From NCBI GenBank assembly GCA_028722305.1, contig JAQYHB010000018.1:1-64000 (forward strand): DNA of 64,000 nt, written 5' to 3'. Shown here piece by piece: positions 18,501 through 24,285 of the stretch. The translations under genes and the position numbers were made by a program. The first letter of the stretch is position 1, and every line of letters begins with the position of its first letter. The notes beneath the pieces are model-generated. The model saw only the letters and a program-made list of their open reading frames with translations, was not told the origin of the DNA and searched no databases. The stretch is from Spirochaetales bacterium (GTDB lineage: Bacteria; Spirochaetota; Spirochaetia; Sphaerochaetales; Sphaerochaetaceae).

Positions 18501-18662
18501 GGAACATCGCCGAAGACGACGTTGCATTTCCTGAGGAAGGCAAAGCGTATCAGTGTTTGCAACATGGTCGAGGAACAGGCTCGTCCTGTCGCGACCGAGG
18601 TTGATGCGCTATCTCTGCAATTCCGACCATTCGAGGTGAAGACGTTCAAAGTGGAGTTTTAG
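15546..18662 (+). CDS. Alpha-mannosidase, glycoside hydrolase family 38
   Basis: A 1038-residue enzyme without a signal peptide, so it should act in the cytoplasm on imported mannosides. N-terminal beta-domain to about residue 230, then the GH38 catalytic domain. GHSHLDVAWLW near residue 238 holds metal ligands, LPDVFGYNAALPQ near residue 350 holds the nucleophile Asp, and NQFHDIIPGS near residue 572 holds another metal ligand. C-terminal beta-sandwich domains follow. The start is the GTG at 15546, 5 bases after AAGGAG and 2 bases after the permease stop; upstream codons belong to the permease. Length and motifs match bacterial GH38. A terminator at 18690 ends the operon. Confidence 0.93.
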   Translation: MYFYSDKLERRIAEIGSTVYQYELPIHDFLVKEGNDKGDAYGPVDGAWHPSKDTDQWGGFACYQWFRMEIRIPDVWKGCEVALVVNTPGDIAWKVSAEYTAYLDGKLRCGLDVFHHELPIAASAKQGETHEVRLMGFSGYNERRPQISAKLVVVNQLARDFYFNLKNAFEATIYTPDASAPENLEIEDLVDQAVNLVDFRVPRSERYYHSLAAANDLLLKKVYSRHTRSDITISAIGHSHLDVAWLWRLMQTREKAARAFATVDRLMDKFPDFKFIQSQPQLYDFVKHDYPELYERIRKRVAEGRIVPEGGMWLESDCNLVSGESLIRQFLVGRLFFREEFGKENEILWLPDVFGYNAALPQILKGCGIKYFMTIKISWNQFNPLPMDTFWLQGLDGTKVLTHFMTTPTVGGEGHRRALPYQKTYNGYVCAETLAHGWDTYKNKESNHDLLMAFGYGDGGGGPNDDMLENSERLKDFPGIPKLTWESPAVFFERLEKQVQKHPVPTWVGELYLEFHRGTYTSMARNKRYNRKTEFLYQNSEAASVLGEMLAGVAYPQKEFLENWKMILLNQFHDIIPGSSIKGVYEDSWKQYEQIIANGKSMLRGALDALASQVPSQEEGVLVFNPNSAFNEDEVVVSVPEGTEALKDDCGHVYPVQKREHDMVAYLQGVPQLGYRTFSIAEAAVKTSSLKVSTKKMENRFFRLTFNRKGQIASLYDKRLEREVLAPGAVGNRLLSFEDKPMNYNAWDIDIYYTEKCWPIDNLDSIEVVSSGPIEAVVRMKRTYLSSSITQDVVLYDQIPRIDFRTTIDWKEQEILLKTEFPVDVLSSRATYEIQFGAVERPTHMNTSWDVAKFEVCGHKWADLSQNDWGVSLLNDCKFGHDIHGNKIRLTLLKSGIYPNEDADKCLHQFTYSLYPHEGTWVEADTVGQALRLNNPMESVGTHPHDGNLASACSFASIDKGPVLIETLKKAEKGDGYIIRLYESAGTSPKTTLHFLRKAKRISVCNMVEEQARPVATEVDALSLQFRPFEVKTFKVEF

Positions 18663-18689
18663 GCTGAGAACCTGCAGGATACGGGACAA

Positions 18690-18726
18690 GAGGCTTCCTC
18701 GTATGGCGCGGGGAAGCCTCCTTTTT
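18690..18726 (+). terminator. Terminator of the mannoside operon
   Basis: GAGGCTTCC (18690-18698) pairs with GGAAGCCTC (18712-18720), followed by CTTTTT. A textbook hairpin placed 28 bases after the alpha-mannosidase stop. Confidence 0.9.
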
Positions 18727-18769
18727 GACAGGTTGTATGTTTGTATTTTTATTATAGTTTTTATTTTTA

Positions 18770-18798
18770 TTGACAATATTGCTTTACGCCCCTACACT
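18770..18798 (+). promoter_or_regulatory. Strong promoter of the secreted protein gene at 18842
   Basis: TTGACA (18770-18775), 17 bases, TACACT (18793-18798). A very AT-rich stretch just upstream (18730-18769) could act as an UP element. Confidence 0.8.
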
Positions 18799-18841
18799 GC
18801 CAAAAACGTTCCAGGCCCATTCCCGGGCCGAAGGAGTAGGA

Positions 18842-19441
18842 ATGAAGAAGCTTGTTTCGGTGTTTGCGGCATTGCTGCTTGCTTCTGGCTCCCTGTTTGC
18901 TGTTTCCGGGAGCTGGATTGGCGTGGGCACGAATGTCTTTGAGTTGGACATAGCACGAACGAAATACGATGGCTCCAGCTCGTATGATTCTACGGAGCTG
19001 ACGCTGTACTCTCCATGGAAGGTGCAGGGCGCGGCCTATTTTGGGGAGTCGGGCAAGTTCGGCATCGTCGGCGAGCTTGGCGTGGATATGCCTTTCTCCC
19101 ATAAAGAGAGCTCCGACTTGGATTACCACGTAACCAACATGATCATGGATTCCGGGGCGATGTTCTCCTACAAGGTGTTCCAGAAGGAAAAACTTAGCTT
19201 GGACCTGAATGGTGGTTTGCACACATACTTGTGCTATTCCGACACTTCTTCAGGTTCGGACAAGACGTTCCAGATCAGATCCTCGGGGAGCGCGATGTTC
19301 ATGTATGATTTCGTCGCGCACATCACGTTACGCGCAGGCGTCGATATGCGGATTCTCATAGGCGAGTGGGGTGACGACGACCTGGAGTACAAGCACGCGT
19401 TCGAGCTGCTGATACCGGCTTTCCTGGTCTACCGGTTCTGA
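18842..19441 (+). CDS. Secreted probable outer-membrane beta-barrel protein
   Basis: A 199-residue protein with a clear signal peptide (MKKLVSVFAALLLASGSLFA). The mature part has alternating polar/hydrophobic strands and a C-terminal aromatic residue (AFLVYRF), as in small outer-membrane barrels. I do not recognise a specific family. It has its own strong promoter, the ribosome site AAGGAGT before the ATG at 18842, and a following hairpin, so it is a single-gene unit, possibly highly expressed. It lies beside another secreted barrel-like gene on the opposite strand (19504-20016). A structural surface role is only inference. Confidence 0.65.
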   Translation: MKKLVSVFAALLLASGSLFAVSGSWIGVGTNVFELDIARTKYDGSSSYDSTELTLYSPWKVQGAAYFGESGKFGIVGELGVDMPFSHKESSDLDYHVTNMIMDSGAMFSYKVFQKEKLSLDLNGGLHTYLCYSDTSSGSDKTFQIRSSGSAMFMYDFVAHITLRAGVDMRILIGEWGDDDLEYKHAFELLIPAFLVYRF

Positions 19442-19451
19442 GTGAATGAAA

Positions 19452-19489
19452 CGGCCTTTCTCCTTCTTAGGGGGAAAGGTCGTCTTGTT
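19452..19489 (+). terminator. Terminator after the secreted protein gene
   Basis: CGGCCTTTCTCC (19452-19463) pairs with GGGGAAAGGTCG (19471-19482), with two G-T wobbles, followed by TCTTGTT. It lies between two convergent genes and could serve both. Confidence 0.65.
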
Positions 19490-19503
19490 CCGATGGTCGG
19501 GTC

Positions 19504-20016
19504 TCAATAATTGAAGCCGATTCCGAGAGAGGGAGAGACGAAGAAGTCTCCCGAATAACCGGTGTCGCCATCGTCAAGGCTGACCGACAGCATGTCATAG
19601 CCGACTGTGCATCCTGCAAGCAAGCTAAGCCTGTTGCTGAGCCGGTAGGTGGCTCCAAGGTATCCTCCGATGCCAAGTTCGAAGAAATCCTCGTCAAACC
19701 ATTGTCCGGATGCGGAAAGGCCGAGAGCGGCATCGATGCTCATGGGTAGGTCTTGCAACTGGTAACGATAGCTCGGTCCGACAAGCATGTTGATTTCCTG
19801 GTTATCCACATTGAAGCCGGAATTGAACGAGACCAGATAACCGACAGGGCAGTCGTTCACATAGCCGAAATTGTGTACCGTCAAGCCTCCGAGGTGTTCA
19901 CCATCACGATACGTGTAGTTTCCGCCCACACTGGTCAATCCGTCGAAGGACGTTGCGAATGCCGAGCCGGCAGCCAACATGGCCAATGCCATGCCCAGTA
20001 CGATTTTCTTGTTCAT
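19504..20016 (-). CDS. Secreted probable outer-membrane beta-barrel protein
   Basis: A 170-residue protein with a signal peptide (MNKKIVLGMALAMLAAGSAFA) and a mature part rich in Gly/Tyr amphipathic strands that ends in GIGFNY. The final aromatic residue is what barrel-assembly machinery usually recognises. The ATG at 20016 is preceded by AGGAGAAACAAC. The frame runs on upstream to 20370 but lacks a better start. It shares design, not obvious sequence, with the barrel-like protein at 18842. Downstream of a small membrane protein gene in the same direction. No function can be assigned. Confidence 0.65.
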   Translation of the reverse strand: MNKKIVLGMALAMLAAGSAFATSFDGLTSVGGNYTYRDGEHLGGLTVHNFGYVNDCPVGYLVSFNSGFNVDNQEINMLVGPSYRYQLQDLPMSIDAALGLSASGQWFDEDFFELGIGGYLGATYRLSNRLSLLAGCTVGYDMLSVSLDDGDTGYSGDFFVSPSLGIGFNY

Positions 20017-20075
20017 GTTGTTTCTCCTATTCGTTTTGCTTGTATTTCTCTCCCGTTTCCCGTGCGTGGAAGAAT

Positions 20076-20438
20076 TCATTTCCTTGTTACCGGTATGAGC
20101 AGGAGGAGGATGACGATACCGGTGATGCCGATGACAATGCCAAGCCCCATTCTTCCCCCAATCATCGACAGGCACATGCCATAGCCAAGCGTGAGGGCTC
20201 CGATGGCCGAGATGAGGATGATTGCCAGAGTGTGCCGCGATAGGCTTAGTATTTTCTTGCCGTTCAGTTTCCTTGATAGGATGAACGTGATAAGCCCCAT
20301 CACGATTCCGATTGTTCCGATTATAGTCCCCTTTCCAAATGCATCCCAGGCTGGAATGAAGGTCATGCACATGCCCAGTACGAACACAATCAGGCTTGCT
20401 GCCGAGAGTGCATAGATGATGATTGCATTTCTTTTCAT
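20076..20438 (-). CDS. Small membrane protein of unknown function
   Basis: A 120-residue protein with four predicted transmembrane helices, almost no soluble part, and a Lys/Arg-rich central loop (SRKLNGKKILSLSRH). I recognise no family. The ATG at 20438 has AAGAGGTTTAC upstream. The gene is divergent from a TetR-type regulator, with a perfect 15-base palindrome between them, so it is a likely target of that regulator. The barrel-like gene downstream may be in the same transcript. A role in envelope stress or drug response would fit TetR neighbours, but this is only inference. Confidence 0.6.
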   Translation of the reverse strand: MKRNAIIIYALSAASLIVFVLGMCMTFIPAWDAFGKGTIIGTIGIVMGLITFILSRKLNGKKILSLSRHTLAIILISAIGALTLGYGMCLSMIGGRMGLGIVIGITGIVILLLLIPVTRK

Positions 20439-20461
20439 GTAAACCTCTTGTTTCTTAACAC

Positions 20462-20476
20462 CAACAACTGTTGTTG
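20462..20476. promoter_or_regulatory. Perfect 15-base palindrome, likely TetR-type operator
   Basis: CAACAAC-T-GTTGTTG lies between the divergent small membrane protein gene (start 20438) and the TetR-type gene (start 20553). A further half-like copy, ACAACAACAA, lies near 20515. Size, symmetry and position are what a TetR-family operator would show. Confidence 0.6.
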
Positions 20477-20552
20477 TATTCTGAGGTGACTATACAAAGG
20501 AAAAAACGTGTGGTACAACAACAATTAAATATACATCTGTTGGGATAATGAA

Positions 20553-21080
20553 ATGAATACGCCGAACAACAAGAGGGGACGGGAGACGGAAGAACGCATG
20601 GAAAGGGTGTTCGTGGAATTGCTTCAGTCCCGGAATCTGGACCAGATATCGATTTCCGAGCTATGCCAGAAAGCGAAGGTGAACAGGACTACCTTCTATG
20701 CCCATTACGACGGACTTTACAGTATAGCGGATGCCATTCGCCTTAAGCTGGAAGCGAACATGAAGGAAATGTATCATGACGCGATAGGCCTGAGAGTCAA
20801 CAGCCACGACTACCTGAAACTATTCCGGCATATCAAGGAAAACCAGGTTCTTTATCGGACCTATTTCAAACTGGGATATGACAACCAGTACAAAATCATT
20901 ACGTACGACAAGGACCTGTCCGCTAAGCACTTCGGGAACAAATTGCTATCCTACCACATGGAGTTTTTCCGGGCCGGCATCACCAGGATCATCAAGATGT
21001 GGCTGGATGGGGGATGCAGGGAAAGCGCGGAGGAGATGTTCGATGTGATCAAGAGCGAATATCAGGGCAGAGAGCAATAA
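20553..21080 (+). CDS. TetR/AcrR-family transcriptional regulator
   Basis: A 175-residue regulator. Residues 14-62 contain the TetR helix-turn-helix (ISISELCQKAKVNRTTFYAHY). The rest is a helical ligand or dimer domain of the short type often found in gut bacteria. It is divergent from the small membrane protein gene at 20438 and probably binds the palindrome at 20462-20476 to control it and itself (inference). The region from about 20.4 to 22.9 kb is richer in A+T than the surroundings. Ligand unknown. Confidence 0.82.
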   Translation: MNTPNNKRGRETEERMERVFVELLQSRNLDQISISELCQKAKVNRTTFYAHYDGLYSIADAIRLKLEANMKEMYHDAIGLRVNSHDYLKLFRHIKENQVLYRTYFKLGYDNQYKIITYDKDLSAKHFGNKLLSYHMEFFRAGITRIIKMWLDGGCRESAEEMFDVIKSEYQGREQ

Positions 21081-21129
21081 CCTGGGGTCGTTCAAAAGAG
21101 TAGCGAGGGGAGGACGGTAATCGGCAAAA

Positions 21130-21189
21130 GCATTGCAAGTTTTCTTTTGCAATGCCCACAATGCAGGGGACAAGTTGCCTGTCCCTTTC
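21130..21189 (+). terminator. Two hairpins between the TetR-type gene and hipB
   Basis: GCATTGCAA (21130-21138) pairs with TTGCAATGC (21147-21155). A second hairpin, GGGACA (21167-21172) with TGTCCC (21180-21185), is followed by TTTCT and fits a terminator for the TetR-type gene. Confidence 0.55.
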
Positions 21190-21204
21190 TACTGTTTTCT
21201 AATA

Positions 21205-21243
21205 TTTACAATATCATGTATAATGTTTATAATAATAAACATT
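21205..21243 (+). promoter_or_regulatory. hipB promoter overlapped by an inverted-repeat operator
   Basis: TTTACA (21205-21210), 17 bases, TATAAT (21228-21233). The -10 box sits inside an inverted repeat with 9-base arms, AATGTTTAT (21222-21230) and ATAAACATT (21235-21243), separated by 4 bases. This is the layout expected for autorepression by a HipB-type antitoxin. Confidence 0.7.
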
Positions 21244-21261
21244 AAACGGAAGCAGGTTGAC

Positions 21262-21579
21262 ATGAAAAAAGCCTCATACAACATACTGCCGGGAACGGAA
21301 GAAATCCTACAGACCTTAGGTGGGCAGATCAAGCTGGCCAGACTCAGACGAAGTCTTTCGGCAGAACTTGTGGCAGAGCGTGCCGGAATCAGTCGTGCTT
21401 CCCTTTGGAAGGTCGAGAAAGGTAATCCTGCTGTGGCAATGGGAATCTATGCGGCTGTTCTGCATGCATTGCATAATCTTGATAAGGACCTGCTTCTCGT
21501 CGCAAGAGATGATGCATTTGGCAGGCAGTTGCAGGATTTGGATTTGATTACGAGAAAACGCGCACCGAAAAGGAAGTGA
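21262..21579 (+). CDS. hipB: HipB-like XRE-family antitoxin/regulator
   Basis: A 105-residue DNA-binding protein with an XRE helix-turn-helix at residues 17-70 (GGQIKLARLRRSLSAELVAERAGIS, broken here for length, then RASLWKVEKG). It directly precedes hipA remains, as antitoxins of HipBA modules do. A longer frame runs up to 21133, but ATG 21262 (MKKASYN) lies after the promoter and operator at 21205-21243 and has AGG at a workable distance. The gene itself is intact although its toxin partner is broken. HipB normally binds operators upstream of its own gene and neutralises HipA. Confidence 0.85.
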   Translation: MKKASYNILPGTEEILQTLGGQIKLARLRRSLSAELVAERAGISRASLWKVEKGNPAVAMGIYAAVLHALHNLDKDLLLVARDDAFGRQLQDLDLITRKRAPKRK

Positions 21580-21582
21580 ATC

Positions 21583-22847
21583 GTGACTGGAAACCAGAAG
21601 GTTGTCTATGTGTATGATGATTTCAGCGAGGATGAGCCACTTCTTATAGGTATGCTGTATAGTGTTGTGATAAAGGGCGGAGAATCCTATTCTTTTGCAT
21701 ATGACAAGAATTGGTTGAAAAAGACTGGGGCGCTGCTGACTTTGGATCCGGAGCTCATGCCCTATGCAGGAAGACAGTATCCTTCGGGAACGAACATATT
21801 TGGCTTGTTCGCAGATGCATCCCCGGATCGTTGGGGACGTGTCCTCATGCGTAAGCGGGAAAGAATCTTGGCTGAGAAAGAAAGCAGGAAGAAAACCGGC
21901 AAAACTCTCTGATAGTGATTTTCTTCTAGGTGTGTACGATGAGGCCAGAATGGGCGGAATCAGGTTAAAAACCAATCCTGATGGCCCGTTCCTTTCCTGC
22001 GACAAAGAAACGGCAGTTCCTCCCTGGGCCACGCTTCGAACCTTGGAGGAAGCTTCTAGAAATTTTGAGAATGACCAGACCGGATTGTCTGAGGAATGGC
22101 TGAATCAGCTGATTGGACCAGGTTCGTCTCTTGGTGGTGCCAGACCAAAGGCAACCGTGGCAGATCCAAAGGGGCAAGCTTTGGATTGCCAAATTTCCAT
22201 CTAGGAATGATGAGAATGATACCGGTGCCTGGGAAATGGTGGCACATGACCTTGGAGCGCTCTGCGGGCTCAATGTTCCCGAAGCAAAGCTTGAGAGGTT
22301 TTCTTCCCTTGGAAGCACGTTCCTGGTGAAACGATTTGATCGTATGGGACCCAAACGAGTACACTTTGCATCTGCGATGACGCTTCTCGGGAAAACAGAT
22401 GGGGCATCGGCAGCAGACGGAAGTAGTTATCTGGATATTGCGGCATTCATCAAGTCGTACGGCGCACAACCGAAGAAGGACCTTCTTGAACTGTGGAAGC
22501 GGATTGTCTTCAATATGGCGATTTCGAATACTGACGATCATCTGCGGAACCATGCGTTCGTCATCGCTCAAGAAGGATGGGTGCTTTCGCCTCTGTACGA
22601 CGTGAATCCAGTACCGTATGGTGACGAGCTGTCACTAAAGGTGAACGAAGAAAACAACAGCATCGATATCAGTCTTGCTATCCTGACTGCATGGTGGTTT
22701 GGCATCACAGTATCTGACGCGAAAGATTACGCAGAAGAGATCGGGAAAGTGGTCAGGGAAAACTGGAGCAGACTGGCTTCTGGCTACGGACTTACACGCC
22801 GACAGATCGAGGAGATGAAGCCTGCTTTCAGTGCTTGTTATGATTGA
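21583..22847 (+). pseudogene. hipA: HipA-like kinase toxin, split by two frameshifts
   Basis: Three consecutive frames together spell one HipA protein of about 420 residues. Segment 1 (21583 to about 21895): N-terminal part with ASPDRWGRVLM. Segment 2 (to about 22174): KLSDSDFLLGVYDEARMGG and the Gly-rich loop GSSLGGARPKA. Segment 3 (to 22847): LWIAKFPSRND, the catalytic region NTDDHLRNH and LSPLYDVNP. Both breaks are explained by one extra base in a four-base run: AAAA at 21892-21895 and GGGG at 22171-22174. The start is the GTG at 21583, 4 bases after hipB. HipA phosphorylates glutamyl-tRNA synthetase (or related targets) and causes persistence. As written it cannot make a full toxin; a sequencing error is possible. 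Confidence 0.85.
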
Positions 22848-22937
22848 AAGGCTCCCTACGGATATGTGTGGGATGCGGCGGAAGAAAGGTGTTAGACACC
22901 GATTACCCCACAGCATGCAGATTTGAACCAAAGAAAA

Positions 22938-22967
22938 ACGCAACTCATCGGTTGGAATGAGTTGCGT
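22938..22967 (-). terminator. Terminator of tRNA-Phe
   Basis: ATGAGTTGCGT (22957-22967) and ACGCAACTCAT (22938-22948) form an 11-bp stem. On the minus strand it is followed by TTTTTC directly downstream of the tRNA gene. Confidence 0.9.
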
Positions 22968-22975
22968 CGTTTGCT

Positions 22976-23048
22976 TGCCGCCTCCAGGAATCGAACCAGG
23001 GACACAAGGATTTTCAGTCCTTTGCTCTACCAACTGAGCTAAAGCGGC
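22976..23048 (-). tRNA. tRNA-Phe (anticodon GAA)
   Basis: A 73-base tRNA on the minus strand, starting GCCGCTTTAGCTC and ending with GGTTCGATTCC and the pairing acceptor strand. The anticodon loop reads CTGAAAA within the arm AGGACTGAAAATCCT, giving GAA (Phe). The 7-bp acceptor stem pairs with one G-T wobble. CCA is not encoded. A strong terminator follows. The stretch 22848-23193 otherwise holds no gene. Confidence 0.95.
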
Positions 23049-23193
23049 GTGTGCGAGAAAGAGAGTATCAAATTCCCGAAATTATGTAAACCCCCAAAAG
23101 ATTGGTTCATTGGCATGCGTTTGACAGAAGTTGCACTTTCCCGTCTGTCTTCTGTACTGTCAATCCCCGCGGTTTTATGGCATGATGGGGGGC

Positions 23194-24183
23194 ATGGATG
23201 ATCACGTACGCAGGGCGTTGTTCTATACGGTTCTGGCCGAGGCGAAGGATGGTTCCGAAACGACGGTACTGCCTGTCTTCAACGAGGTGGCGGGCAAGCA
23301 CCTGAAGCCCGAGACGGAATTTGTCGAGTGCGCCTCAAAATTGTCCCTGTCCTTGAAGGATTTGGAACCGCTGATTGACAGCCAGTACGACAGCTTTGCG
23401 AACCTGGATTCCTCGGTACGTGTCATTTCCTGGGAAGATCCTGAGTGGCCAAGCCAGACTTTTGGAACGGCTTATTGTCCCCGGTTCCTTTATCTGCGTG
23501 GTGACATCTCCCTGTTGTCCCGGCCGATGGTGAGTGTCATCGGGACCCGTACACCGGATTTGTCTGGCAAGAAACTCTGTATACAGACGGTCGAGGCGTT
23601 GGGTGCCAAGAACTTGGTAGTCGCCAGCGGGCTCGCCCTTGGTATCGATGGGGTGGCCCATATGACAGCGCTGAGGATGGGCTTTCCCACCGTGTGCGTG
23701 ATTGGAACCCCAATCACCAAGTACTATCCCGCCGAACACCAGCGTCTGCAGGACGAGATTGCTGCGAAGGGACTCGTGGTCAGCCGTTTCGCTCCCTCGC
23801 TACCGACCCAGAAATGGTATTTCCTAGTTCGTAACCGGCTGATGAGCTCGCTTTCGATAGCCAGCGTGATTGTCGAGGAAAAGGACGGAGGAGGGGCGAT
23901 AAGCCAGGCTGAGTATTCCCTCGAGCAGGGGCGTCGGGTCTGTTTCTACCAATCCACGCTGGACAACAGCGCCATCCTCTGGCCTCGGAAGCTCAGCGAG
24001 CGGAACCATGTGCTGGTCGCACGTACCCCGATCTCCCTTGCCAAGGCACTGGCTCCACAAGCTCGGCAGGAACATATTCGGGAGAAAGCGGTGCCCCCAG
24101 CACCCAAGGTAGTTCCACACGTACCTCTTAAACGGAAAAGAAAGGAAAGCCCTGTCCCCGCTGGGCAGCTCTCGCTGTTCTAA
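23194..24183 (+). CDS. dprA: DNA processing protein DprA (Smf)
   Basis: A 329-residue protein of the DprA/Smf family, which binds single-stranded DNA and loads RecA during uptake of DNA. The Rossmann-like core shows SVIGTRTPD near residue 112, VASGLALGIDGVAH near residue 145 and EEKDGGGAISQAEYSLEQGR near residue 230. The C-terminal tail is basic (KRKRKES) and ends GQLSLF. I place the start at ATG 23194 because the protein core begins soon after and GGGGGG precedes it closely; ATG 23182 is an alternative. A weak promoter (TTGCAC, 18 bases, TACTGT) lies at 23131-23160. DprA also occurs in species not known to be competent. Confidence 0.88.
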   Translation: MDDHVRRALFYTVLAEAKDGSETTVLPVFNEVAGKHLKPETEFVECASKLSLSLKDLEPLIDSQYDSFANLDSSVRVISWEDPEWPSQTFGTAYCPRFLYLRGDISLLSRPMVSVIGTRTPDLSGKKLCIQTVEALGAKNLVVASGLALGIDGVAHMTALRMGFPTVCVIGTPITKYYPAEHQRLQDEIAAKGLVVSRFAPSLPTQKWYFLVRNRLMSSLSIASVIVEEKDGGGAISQAEYSLEQGRRVCFYQSTLDNSAILWPRKLSERNHVLVARTPISLAKALAPQARQEHIREKAVPPAPKVVPHVPLKRKRKESPVPAGQLSLF

Positions 24184-24208
24184 CCCCTTTCCTCAAAGGC
24201 CGATATAG

Positions 24209-24276
24209 GGTACAACTGTACCGAATATACGACTTGTATCTCGCATTCATGTGGAAGGAGGGCGACAGAAGTCGCC
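24209..24276 (+). promoter_or_regulatory. alaS leader with palindrome and a hairpin between ribosome site and start
   Basis: GGTACA-AC-TGTACC (24209-24222) is a palindrome upstream of alaS. Further down, the ribosome site AAGGAGG (24255-24261) is not at normal distance from the ATG at 24286. It is followed directly by a hairpin, GGCGAC-AGAA-GTCGCC (24261-24276), and then 9 bases. Folding of the hairpin would both touch the ribosome site and shorten the gap to the start codon. No T-box motif was seen. Confidence 0.45.
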
Positions 24277-24285
24277 ATATCGATT

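Noticed and set aside
22976-23353. Direct repeat of the tRNA-Phe 3' end as an attachment site for the hipBA region
   Set aside because: No second copy of the tRNA end could be found near hipBA or in the flanking spacers.
24184-24285. T-box riboswitch ahead of alaS
   Set aside because: The spacer is only about 100 bases, with no T-box consensus and no antiterminator/terminator pair.
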